DNA from: Paramarasmius palmivorus
Taxonomy: Eukaryota > Basidiomycota > Agaricomycetes > Agaricales > Marasmiaceae
Length of the DNA: 64,000 bases
Reading direction: 5' to 3'
Assembly: GCA_037176845.1 (NCBI GenBank)
Contig: JAYKXP010000002.1
Coordinates: 868,001-932,000 of the forward strand
A program made the translations under genes and the position numbers. Every line of letters begins with the position of its first letter. Within the stretch, counting starts at the first letter, position 1. Shown piece after piece: positions 11,901-23,058 of this stretch. The notes beneath the pieces were generated by a model. The model ran no database searches and had not been told where the DNA came from. It was given only the letters and a program-made list of their open reading frames with translations.

Positions 11901-14900
11901 GAATACGAGTGACCATGTGTTCGAAGCTATGAGAATATGAGCTTGCATTCCAGAAAGCGGGAAAGAAGTACTCACTCATTTATATTGGTGGTGTGACTGT
12001 CCTTTACCTTGTGGTAGAGTTGCATCAAATCCTGTCCCACATGAGCCGCAACCTCAAACAGGTGCGCATTGATGACGGCCACTCTGAAGCGAACTCTGAT
12101 ATCTTCATCGGTGTTCATATCTGGAAGTACCACGCTCGGCAAATAATCGACTCTGTCATCACTATCATCGTCGTCCGAAAGCCAATATTGTTGAGCAGGG
12201 TCGAGGATGAGATATCTCTCGTACAATCGAGCTAGAGCATCACGGACCTCCCATGAAGTCAGTCGCTCCTTCTTGAGGTTCATGGTAAGCCATTTGCAGA
12301 CCATCCTCGCAGTATTGCCGGCGTCATGTTGCGCTAATGCCGAGGAGGCCCAGAGGTGCATAGTGTCGTCCAACATTTGAATAACAAATAGATGGAACTT
12401 GGGATTACGCGACTGAGCGTACATTTTTCGAATTTCCACGATCTCTCCCAAGATCTGCTCCAAGTAGTTGACGGACAAGTTCAAGCTACGATTACGCACA
12501 TGTTTGAGAAGTAGAGGAAACACCAAAAGGAATGTCTCGGCATTGGTTTCGGCGCACTTAGCGAGAAGGTCCAACAATTCTTGATCCCTGGTAGGCTCAC
12601 CAGATAACGATTGCAAAAGGGGTGCTAATGCAAGAAAAGCAATGCATACATCGGCCACTTGAACAAGCGAGACCTTTTCATCCCCGTAGCCGCCGGATTC
12701 AACCGTGAACTCGGTTGCGATGGTCTTGATAGGGCCAAAACCATCCCTGTCGTCTACATCCATGGCCTGCGTCTCGATCCCTGGGTCCCCCAAGATCGCA
12801 TGAAGTTGAGTCCGCAACGTGCTGAGTACGGTACTGAAGCACGACTGAACCTTTGATGCGAGTGAATAATGAACTATTTCGGCGAGAAAGGTAACATACC
12901 TCCATGCTTGACCAAAGAAGACGGAGATGTTCCATATTACTCGATTGTGATTGGCTCGCCTCACTTTTCGGCTTCTGCAGCAAGTTGTCGCGGACACCAG
13001 TACCAGAACCCGCAGGCAATAGCGCAATCCAAGGTACGTGATCATCAACCCTCATCTCCGTGGCCACTAGGGGTTCAAGGGCCAACAAAATCTGTGCCTT
13101 CTCCGCCATTGTCCATCGCCTATCCGTCAGAGAACTCGTTACCAGCTCGATGAGCTCGCACGCGGAATGGATTAGGTGTTTATCCCACCGAGTACCGTTA
13201 AGGCAAAGAACTGATTCGAATGAAAGTGCGGTAATCGCAATATCGAGAAGTGTTCGCGCTACCTCGACTTTGGGCTGTACATTATTGGAACGTAATGTCT
13301 TCCACTGAGAAGCCATGGATTCGATAGACTTGACCAGAAAACTAGATAGCCTCCGTTCCCGTGGTCCGGGAGCAGTGAGATCTGCATCGGACGAAATGGA
13401 TACATCACTCTTGTTGGCAGAATCATAACCCGAAGACTCAGACCCCAACACCGAGTGATCCTGGTTATCGTCCGAGTTGTAATCAGGCAACCTCGCCTCG
13501 AGTATGAAATCGCGGATGATCTTCGTCTGCGCGCCAGCGACCAATATATGCGTAGTCTGACAGTGTGGCAAAAGAATCCTACAGACCAACGAGCTCCGCT
13601 TGGCGCAACCACATACGGTCTCTAACAACAAAGCAATATCACTGACGAGGTAAGATCGATTGGTCGCACCATCCAGAGTGCTCAGTTGCCAAAAGCTGGT
13701 GAGCCAACTCAGGACTTTATCTTCAAACTGCATGCGGAACAGTCGAACGTCCTGATTCACGGTCTTTAGGCACAATGCGAGGAAGCTGCAAACCGACTCG
13801 TGTGGGGCCAAGGGTCCTTGGACGTCCAAATCCTTTAGGAAGGTTTCGATGTCGGATAATATACGCTGCCGGGACCTCTGAATCATGTATGTGTTCGAAT
13901 ATGGTAGGATGATCCGCGCTGCGTGGCATGCTGCGCGACATAACGATGAGGTATTAGACCGGCGAATAGCGTGAGTGAAGACAACCTCCCATGGGGATGG
14001 TGTCTCCGAGCTTCCCTGCGAGATCATCACAGACGGTGGCTGTTGTGAAGCTTCCAAATACGACGAGTTTCGCCCCGCGGAGAAATCAGCGTGAGCGATG
14101 GCGGCCAAACATAGAAGAATCCAGGTTTGTAGACCACCATCTTTGTCGTCCACTGATATGAATTGTAGCAGAGTATCAAAGATTTCTGCTTGCATCTCGT
14201 TGTGAAGGACACTCCAATGCCTGTCGATGACAAATAGGAGTAATTGGAGGTTGTGCATTCGATGGGCATGGCTGGAATGGGTTCGAATAGTGTTAAGCAC
14301 AGAAGATAGGGGATTATCGATTCTAATGCGCTTTCCTGGAGTTTGGGTCATTCTAGACGACGATGAGAGACCGTGTATAGATTCAGAGAACCGATATAGC
14401 TAGGAATGAGATATTAGCTACACTAGGAAATAGAAGTTAGGGGAAGAGCGATACCTTTTCCGCGCAATCTGCTTGTAATTCTAGCATTGCCCACATGAGC
14501 GCCTGAGAGCGATCAAAAGTGGGTCCAGCCCTAAAGGTCTTCGCGATGAAGGCTTGTTGGCTATCCTTCGAAGTACCTCCATGGTCTTGACATAGTTCTA
14601 ACCGTAGACTGTCAATGTCAAGGCCAAGTTTACTTCCTCCTTCCCCGTTCAAAAGATGCCATGTGCTTCGGATACTCTCCGGTGTCGCGAAAGACCCAAA
14701 CTCAGATCCATCGGAATCTGCGGTTAAGAATGGGAAGAGGATATGGAAAACAGAGACTAATGCCTCTTTAAGACTCTTGTCTTTTGACGTCCAAAGCTTT
14801 GCCAGATGATCCCAACTCTTACGAGTGAAGGACACCAGTTCAGCTTTTCTGTTGAGTGATATATGGTACAATGCGGCAGTTAGTGCACGCAAAAAATTGT

Positions 14901-15786
14901 GGTGTAGAGACGTGTCGGAAGGGTAACGTTCGAGGAAACGATGGAGACGGTGTAATATAGCTGAAGGAAGGAATGATTCGGAGACCATAGGTGCGTTTGG
15001 GGAATCCATAAGTGTCGCGAGAAGGGAAGTGAATGCTACTTGTTCCGGTGTGACGGTAATCCGTGAACTCGAAGGCTTTGTTCGCGATTGAGATGCCTGT
15101 GTCCGGCTGGACGAGGGTTGTGATGTTTCCCGTCTACGTCTCTTCTTTGCGCCTGGTGCAACCTCTTCGTCTTCGTCTTCATCCATAGCTAGGGAATCCT
15201 CAGCGTACATCTCGTCCTGATCGGTCGTTGGAGCCGGACTAGCGTCCTCCGTCTCGTCTTGCAACTTTGACCTGATAGGATCTCCCAAAATCGCATTAAA
15301 AGACAACTCCACCAACTCGATCCACGTCTCGGCGTCCAAATGGTACAAGTGTGGCGGGTGGTCAACCAGACTCTGCAATGCTTTCACATAATCCAGAGTG
15401 ACTGGTGCCAGCAACTGCCCCTTGCTAATCATCGCCTGCCTCAGATGCTCTATCACAGCTTGAACAACCTTCCTGTTCAACAAGTGCCTCGCTCTCTCCA
15501 CCAACCATCGAACCGTATTGGCTGCCTCCCCTAACCTCTTTTGAGCTGCTGCATTACTCGAGTTGGCCTTTTTAGCGAATTCCGTTCGTTCGGTATAGAC
15601 AACCCCAAAAAGAGCTTGGAAGAGAGAAAGCCAGGATCGACTATCGACTTCTCCGTTCTCGTTGACCGCGAAAGATGACAAAACTTTGTCGCGTGAAAAG
15701 GCTTCGCGAATGGTTGCGAGACCTTCTTGTCGGTCCTTGATCTTGCTGCTCTTTAAAAGATTGAAGACGTGTCTGAGGTCGGTCAT
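5920..15786 (-). CDS. TEL1: Serine/threonine-protein kinase Tel1 (ATM family)
   Basis: Nuclear PI3K-like kinase that responds to DNA double-strand breaks through MRX/MRN and maintains telomeres. The N-terminal TAN motif is clear ([17 protein letters not shown], just after the ATG at 15786). A long alpha-solenoid and FAT region follows. The kinase domain is near the 3' end: [20 protein letters not shown] (about 7330-7210), [16 protein letters not shown], catalytic loop [10 protein letters not shown], and [11 protein letters not shown] as the metal-binding motif. The activation segment continues into [14 protein letters not shown]. The FATC domain ([16 protein letters not shown]) is at about 6150-6090. 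The last splice and stop are uncertain; I use a candidate stop at 5920. A 48-nt intron removes an apparent TAG near 10070. Several one-base frame breaks cluster between about 9.3 and 11.6 kb (near 9325, 9493, 10445, 10696, 10953 and 11595), while 12-15.8 kb reads cleanly. These look like sequence errors in a real gene. Confidence 0.93.
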
Positions 15787-17197
15787 GATTAGAGTAGTAG
15801 TGAAAGAAGAGAGGACAAAGGCTGGGACATTACAAGGACTGTTGACACTCGTGAGCACAACGAGAATTCCAATGACAGATTTTGGCTGTTCCTTGCCGTA
15901 AGCGCGTTATGTGGCTTTGTTTGTAATAGAAGCTGTCGGAGTTTGAAACATCGATGTAAAATCCGAAGAAAAAATTTCTCGTTTGCTCATCCACTTACCT
16001 CTTCCCTCCTTCAATCTATTTTCCCTTCAACGTATACAGCGTGAATCTGGACGTGTTTCTCTCTTTTTCTTCTTATTTCCCGGCCAATTTCTGCCCAGGC
16101 AGTGCTTTAAACAACCCCACAGCTGCTTGGTTCTGGTGATGTGCCGAAAGCGACGTACTCTGTCCGTCTAATCAACGGATGGATGGTCGACCTATAGATA
16201 TTCAATCTCCTGCTTAGGTGGAGCTCCTTATTCTTAGGTTGCCCTATATTCTTATTCTACGTGTTCTGTTTCGTAGTCAGATGCAATAAATTTTACTTGA
16301 TGCAAATATTCATTCACCCAAGAAGCTTCAGCTCCCTGCAAGTGGTACTTGGTCATGACTTGATCCTGCTGCCTGTGTGTACAAACTGAGCGCTGAGCAG
16401 CGGGAATGAGCTACTACCGTCTCAGTTCACGCTTCCGAAGAATCGGAAGACTCAAAACGCTTGTCTTCGCTCCTTTTTGCCGGTGCAAAAATGCCGCCGT
16501 CAACTCCGATAAATCCGGCGTCAACTTTCGGTGCTATATACTACGCCACACCGGATTTTGTGGTCGCTCGTTCTCACCGCAACATGATAACCACTGCGAA
16601 TGGCCAATACAAAAGTTGCACATGTGATGAGAACAGTTTGTAAGTTTCAGGATGTGTATTCAGATAATATTTCAACCGGAAAGATTTTGGTTTCCAGAAT
16701 CGTCAGATCCATGCGGTGAGATCCTCATGTCTGGTACCGAACCAGGAGGGATCAACGGTTAACCACACCTTTGATACCGACTATCTACATGACATTCAAC
16801 GCCTAGCGAATGAAATGATCAAGTCTATTGCCTATTTCTGTTCAAATGTTCTATTTTGATGGCGACCACATCTAGGTGACGTTGGGCAGACAAACAGGTA
16901 ACATCTGGCATTGGGCAGTGCAGGTTTCCGCCTTCCCGTTGATGTAGAGCTGATGTCAACAAAGGGTAACAAATAGAAGACTCGACAATGAGAGGTGTCT
17001 TTAGAAGGAGAAATTGTGTCGGAAGCCGCATTGTGCCCAGAAGTTGAGCGTGAGAGATGTAGCAAAAGGGGGATAGGACAGTAGGGAAAGATTCGGTTAG
17101 GCTAGAGCTGAAATTGAGCGGAAATTTCTCTTTAATCCTGTACGACGACGACGGCCACGAGACGTTCTTGACGAGGGATTCCAGAGATCCAGTTTGA
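15787..17197. other. Intergenic region between divergent TEL1 and RING/vWA genes
   Basis: About 1.4 kb upstream of two divergent genes, so both promoters lie here. A small plus-strand frame at 16461-16643 (60 codons, with MPPSTPINPASTFG inside) has no recognisable domain or splice context and I do not call it. The minus-strand frame at 16825-17211 looks like chance. Nothing else is supported. Confidence 0.45.
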
Positions 17198-20100
17198 ATG
17201 ACATCGGGCAAAGCAGCAGCAGCAGGCGGGAGCTGGCACTCCTACTCACGGTCTATAAAGTCAAACAGGGAAGCGGCCGGTGACCGGCGAAATTTTGATC
17301 ATTCTTCCCTCACCACCTCTCCTCCTCCCTCATCTTCCAAATCTTCCTTCGTCTCCCGTCTTCGCGGTGCAGGAAAGGCCCCTTCAATTATCTCAGTTGC
17401 TTCTGCTGCAGATTCAGTCGTTTCCATCCTTACGCCATCATGCATATCGCCCCGTTGCCAGTCGTGAGCAACCAGGACCATCATGTCGAGGAAGAGGAAG
17501 ATTGCCCGGTCTGTCTGGAACCTCTTAGTTTCAGCTTTAGATTACCAGGCGAAAAACCTCACATTGTTCCAGAATGTGGCCATGCTTTGCACGAGGTAAG
17601 TCATTCCAGTTAATTTTCTTCAATTCGACTTCTTTTTTACATACTCATTCATATCAGGCATGCTTCACTGCAGTGTATGGACCACCGCCAAGTCAAGCGA
17701 GATCTACGGTTCCTAGGAAATCAAATCTTGGTGTTTGTGGTGTCTGCAGACGGCCAATGAAGGTTGGAGATGGCGACGGCGGCAAGTCTAACAGTATGTC
17801 CCCCTTTTTCGAAATTTTTTGCTCATTGCTAACTATATCGGGTAGAACTTGCTGCGTTGACTGGTGTAGGTGATCCCACTGCTTCTGCACTATATCCCGG
17901 TCGCGATACCCCTACAGCGGGGAGACGAAGAGCCCCCAGTACACGCCCATATGACCCCTCAGAGGATGACCCTCTGGATCACACAGGCTCCGTCAAGTCG
18001 ATGCCATCCAGTGAACACACATACATCGTGGCACCTTCCATACAAGTCAGACCCGAATTCTCTTCGCTCACACGGACGCACGACGTTAACCAGCCCCTCA
18101 CTTGTATCGTTATTATTGAACTTCCCGGGAAGCGAGTCAACGGACCAGTACCGGGCCCTGTTCCTCAAGACACTTATCACCCGCGAAGCCGCGATGGCAG
18201 TAGACATGAACTCACGAGCCCAACGTCCCAGCATCAACCTCGACGGCAGCCGTCTCACCAGGATATGGCAGAACGTTATAGCTCTCACTCCCACTCCAAC
18301 GAATCTCCTTCCTCTCCGTCATTCCCCAACGTCAACATTATTCACAGGGAAGAGGATTCGCCGTTCAACGCCATTACTGAAGACTTACGGAACAGGATAA
18401 TTGACTGGAAGGGTCATCCACTCTCTGACCTGGGTCCATTGCAAATGTACGACCTGCTTTCGGTCCGTAGAGATTCGCTTGTCCGCGAGTTCTACGTCTA
18501 CCTGTTCAAGGAAGCTCTCATTTGCGTTGTCGAAGAGAAGAAGCGATCGCTTGGTAGGCTCTTATCCGGCGATTCCGCCTCCGTCATGTCTTCACAGACC
18601 AAAGGCGTCCTTCGGCTCAAGGGCAGGATTTACGTTCGGCATATCAAGAACGTCACCGCGTCGTCGGCTGCTGGCGAGATGTCACTCACTATCGACATGG
18701 AGGATGAACTCGCGTCATTCATTCTGATATACAAGGATCGAGCCTCCTTGGAAGCATGGAAAAACACGATTCAAGCGCTTGTCAACATGTTCCAGGCACA
18801 GAATCCTGTATATCAACAACAGCTGCAACAACAAGCCGCTCAGGAGAAAGGCCTGGATATGGAAGAATTTCGGCGGTAACTCCAAGGCGATGAGGATGCT
18901 CAGTGGTAGCACCGCTACAACTGTCAGTAGCGGTGCAGACAGCTTACTGAATGGTTCGTCCAGGTCCACCATGTCATCCTCGACATCGCATGGGTCCATG
19001 CATCATCCTCATCCACACCAGCGGCAACAACCTCAACATAAACTTTCCACATTAGGGGAAGATGATGAAATGGGCGGGTACGAGCCTCCCAGTTTAGTCA
19101 CCCCGTACATGTCTTCGGGCCCCTCAAACTCGTTGACGCCGTTACCCCACCCGCCGATGGATCTTATTATGGTGGTCTCGCACTCCCGCCTCCGACCGCC
19201 GCTCCAAGCACAGCACAGTTGAAACTGCGGGTTATCCGCGCCACATTGGATTTCATACTTGCCTCTATGGGTCAAAGGGACAGACTGAGTCTTGTCACTT
19301 TTGAAGTTGGTATTGGAGGTAAACTTAGGAAGACACCATTCTTGAGTGCCAGCAAGGCACAGAGTAAAGGTCGTTTGGAAAGGTTCATAAGCGACCTCGG
19401 CAGAAGGAACGATGACGAGGGAGGCATGTCGACGTCGGCGCTTCACGACGAATTTTTGGTGAGAGTGAATAAAGACGAGAAGACCGATGTCGTTACGGCG
19501 GTGAATCATGGTGGGTCTTAGTAAATCATAGCTTAAACTATCTTTATCTCAAACTGATCAATTTTCGCAGGTCTCGACGTTGTCCTGCAACGCAAGTCCA
19601 AGAACCCGATCTCGGGCATGGTGCTTCGTTAGCGACGCCGCAGATAGCACTCGCCGTGCCCAGATGGATCTAGTCCTAGCTCGTGCCGAAGCTGCAAATG
19701 TCCCTATTCACTCATTTGGTTATGGCCGTTCGCATGACCCCGCGTCATTATGGCTCATGTCCAATCACACGTCGGGCACATATACCTTTGTGAAAGACTG
19801 GTATGACCTCCGCGACTGCATCGCAGGATGTGTAGGAGGCATGATGTCCATCGGGTTGCTCAACATGAAGTTGCACATGAAGATTGTTGACGGAAACAGG
19901 TTCAGGATACGGAAAGTCTCTGGCGGACCTTCAAGTATCTTGGCATCTGACGGGCAAAACGTTGATGTTGATGTTGGAGAACTGCGATATGGCGAGAGGA
20001 AGGAGATGCTTATCGAGCTTGAGCTTGATAACACTGATATCCAACAGAAGATGGCACGAATGGGCGGTGCCAACAACCGGTCACTCAACGCCACGGATCG

Positions 20101-20841
20101 CTTCGTGCAAAGTATGGGCTTGGACGCGTTGGTGATTGATGACGGACCTGACTTTACGGATGGCATGATGGATAGGATGATTGATGAGGTTCCAGTCGTT
20201 GAGGTGGATGGATCGTTCTTTGACCCTGCAGCTGGCAAGCATGTGTCGAGGTTGGCGCATCCAGTGTTACTGACAGTGACATTACTACCGCCGAATGGCT
20301 CTACACCCAAGCCATCATCCAATGCATCGGATCCAGTCATTGTCAGGCGACGCATGGAATTACTGGCCTCAGACATGATTACTCGTGCCCTGGTACTCGT
20401 CTCGAGGAAGAATTACCCACAAGCACAGAAGATACTCAGTGAAACCAGACGTATTTTGTCAACAGTTCTAGCCACAATCTCAAAGACGCTACCTCCACCG
20501 AACTCACAAGGCAGCACGGCGAGGAACAGGAAGGAAATTCTCACTCTCGGTGCAGTACGGGCAATGCAGGCCATATTACAAGATTTGCAGATACTCAGTG
20601 AAGCATTGGATGATAACGTTGATCTGTTTGCGCACGACCAGCGCAACTTTGGAGCTCAACAGGTCGGTGTTTGTTTCCTAACTACTACTTCCAAGCCGTA
20701 CTAATGAGATATTATAAGGCAATGATTCTCCGTGACCAAAAAAGCTGGACTGGTCGAAGTGCAGCAGAGAGACTATTCTGGACAACAGATAATTCGATCG
20801 AGCTTTTCGGTCGCAGCACGGACTGGGTTGCGAAGGAGTAA
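17198..20841 (+). CDS. RING-finger and von Willebrand factor A domain protein
   Basis: Probable E3 ubiquitin ligase with a protein-interaction vWA domain. In order: a Ser/Pro-rich N-terminus; a RING with CPVCLEPL, then VPECGHALHEACF across an intron, then CGVCRRPM (about 17503-17760); a Ser-rich linker; a PH-like segment (LKGRIYVRHIKNVTA to EAWKNTIQALV, 18600-18780); a vWA domain (LKLRVIRATLDFILASMG, about 19220, to VPIHSFGYGRSHDPASLW, 19700); and a long C-terminal part ending FGRSTDWVAKE at 20841. The frame must change near 18870 (one extra base, restoring EEFGGNSKAMRM), near 19181 (two bases or minus one, joining MDLIMVVS to the vWA) and near 19625 (one extra base, restoring GMVLVSDAAD). 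Another change or a short intron is needed near 17440. An in-frame ATG at 17440 is an alternative start. Introns are at about 17595-17658, 17792-17846, 19510-19570 and 20662-20718. Confidence 0.8.
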
Positions 20842-21369
20842 TCCAACATCGGATTGTCTTTTTTGTCTTGACCTCATTCTTTTTCTTGTTGCATGTTCGT
20901 ATTTATAGGTACATACTTTGTGATATTGTATTTGGTCTGCTCTTTTGCATCTCTTGTCATTCCTTATCCCTTTGTATCAGGCTCTCGTTCTCTCTACTCG
21001 ACTCCTTCACTTGTATCATCTGCTTTTTTTATAGTCTACGTTCCTTTTTCTCGCTCGTGTTTCTCTAAGTATACCTACCTTCCTCGAATTCTTAATATCA
21101 TTGCTTGACATGCAGTGCCTGCTTGGAAATTTGTACGATAAGTAGAAGTAGTTTGGAAGTAGTCCGACTATGATGTTCGTACAGTCCAGGGTCGACAACG
21201 AGTCTATCTGACTGTCCACTTTCGCGTCATGTTGGTTTTGCTGATAAACCAACAGTAATCCTTTTGTCATCCCGACAGTCAACAGTCTGATGCATATGAC
21301 GCCAAAACTCTTCTTCCCAAGGACATACTTAAGGAGGTCGCATTGCACAATGTCGACTCCAGAACGACA
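20842..21369. other. Intergenic region, no supported gene
   Basis: Between the RING/vWA stop and the first dioxygenase. The first 250 bases are T- and C-rich on the plus strand, as in a 3' untranslated region. The rest should hold the dioxygenase promoter. No gene seen. Confidence 0.5.
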
Positions 21370-22044
21370 ATGCCCTACCCTTCACCACTAGTTGGCTACG
21401 AGAACGCACCCCCTCTACCCACAGAGATCAGCTCCGATGGCAAATCGCTCGTAAACCTTGAATCCAAGACTCTCAGCAAAGCATACGACGAATTCGTAGA
21501 CCCTATCGACAAAAAGAATAATGGATTCGACTTCCATAGTAAGGGAGATGCTTGACGTATGGAAAATTTCCGTTCTGACGATTGTTTGATGTCCGCCAGT
21601 TTATTACATGCAATCGGTCCCAGAACAACTCCAATATGCACGCGAGCTACACGAAAGGATAAGGCGCGAATTTCCCGAAGTACGTGGAAGCTTTCGATAC
21701 CAGTGCGGAAGAACTAGATCCTAACGCGGTGACAGCTTCGCATATACCGATTTTGGGAGAAGCCAGTGGGACCGCACCCAACAGCCATGTTTGAAGTTAA
21801 CACCTTCGATCCACATCAGACGGGGGCCTTGTTCTCCTGGCTCACAATCTACAGAGGGCCATGCTCGTGAGTCTTGGGTTCTCAGGCACTTGAACACCTC
21901 ATCTGACATTAACACCTTGGGTTCAGAGTACTCATTCATCCGAATACTGGTGATGACCTGAGAGACCATACAGAACTCGCGACGTGGATAGGGCAGCCTT
22001 GGCCGTTACATCTGGACATATTGAAGAGGCCTAGGAAGGCATAG
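21370..22044 (+). CDS. DOPA 4,5-dioxygenase family protein, copy 1
   Basis: Member of the fungal extradiol DOPA-dioxygenase family (PF08883 type). The characterised Amanita enzyme opens the ring of L-DOPA toward betalain-type pigments. Most relatives have no known substrate, so the substrate here is inferred only by family. Four exons give an intact frame of 165 residues: 21370-21538, 21600-21679, 21736-21866 and 21927-22044. Candidate metal-binding histidines are in NGFDFHIYYMQSVPEQ, VGPHPTAMFEVNTFDPHQTG and VLIHPNTGDDLRDHTELATW. The WIGQPWPL block near the end is typical of the family. A second copy follows 226 bp downstream in the same orientation. Chosen start: the ATG at 21370, giving MPYPSPLVGYENAP, which parallels the start of copy 2. 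Confidence 0.88.
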
Positions 22045-22270
22045 TCCGCCTCCCTTGTTTAGGCCGCTGCTATCACGCGATATCATCCCAACTTAATTAT
22101 AGCACGCAGCCCGAATTTCAATGGACATTGGAGCCTTTTCTTGCAGAAGTGGCATAGGATGGATGGATTCAATAGCGCCCATTGTACTCCAGGCTTTCAG
22201 CACCAAATGACGCCAATACTATTCATTTAAGATACTCATAAGACATCATTCATACTGAAGGAGCCATGAA

Positions 22271-22914
22271 ATGCCTTCGCCTCTCACAAGATACCAAAAC
22301 GCGACTCCTCCACCTAGTACGGAGGTCAGCTCTGATGGGAAAGTCCTTCGTGAACCCAGAATCTAGCATTCTTAGCAAGGCATACGACGAGTTTGTTGAC
22401 CCAATCGACAAGACGGATAATGGATTCGATTTTCACGGTGAGCAACATCGAGACGACACTAATTACCAACGCCATGACACCCGCGGAACACAAGTATATT
22501 ACATGCAATCAGTCCCAGAACAACTCCAGTATGCTCGCGAATTGTACGAAAGGATACAATACGAATTTCCAGAAGTGAGCCAGTAATGACCAATGAGATA
22601 ACCCTAACGTCCTTGCAGCTTCGCATAGATCGCTTTTGGGAGAAACCAGCAGGTCCACACCCTACAGCCACGTTTGAAAGTCGATACTTTTAATCCGCAT
22701 CAAACAGGGGCACTGTTCTCCTGGCTGGTAATCCACAGAGGTCCATGCTCGTAAGTCGTTGAGTTCTCCGGTGTTTGAATAACTTGTCTAACACCCGAGA
22801 TATAGGGTCCTCATACACCCAAATACCGGCAATGACTTAAAAGACCATATCGAACTTGCAACATGGATGGGACAGCCTTGGCCATTGAACTTGGAATTTC
22901 TCAAGAAGGCATAG
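22271..22914 (+). CDS. DOPA 4,5-dioxygenase family protein, copy 2, with two frame breaks
   Basis: Tandem paralogue of the gene at 21370, with the same four-exon layout. It starts MPSPLTRYQNATPPP and ends at the TAG at 22912-22914, after the block WMGQPWPLNLEFLKKA. The key blocks are present: NGFDFHVYYMQSVPEQ, KPAGPHPTATFE and VLIHPNTGNDLKDHIELATW. The frame is broken twice. Both times an extra A sits in an AAAG context: near 22342 (otherwise reading SSDGKSFVNPESS) and near 22678 (otherwise FEVDTFNPHQTG). Copy 1 has no break at these points. Either copy 2 is a recent pseudogene or these are sequence errors of the kind seen in neighbouring essential genes. I lean to the latter. Confidence 0.7.
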
Positions 22915-23058
22915 TCGATGTTGTGTACATATTATCCTTACAGTGTTAGAATACAGATCCGTTCCTTTACATGTTCAAGGGATAAATATCCTCGAATAGC
23001 CTTCCACTCTGTAAAAGGCGTTGCAATCAACAGATACCATACATAGGGAGAACACGAC

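Larger units (their letters stand above)
21370..22914 (+). repeat. Tandem gene duplication (two dioxygenase copies)
   Basis: Two directly repeated paralogous genes, each about 650-675 bp, share exon-intron structure and most of their coding sequence. Segments such as YYMQSVPEQLQYAREL and the TFxPHQTGALFSWL block are near-identical. Introns and the spacer have diverged, so the duplication is not the result of a very recent assembly collapse. Confidence 0.85.

Noticed and set aside
16461..16643. Possible small gene between TEL1 and the RING/vWA gene
   Set aside because: Only 60 codons, no recognisable motif, no splice extension and no signal peptide; too weak to call.
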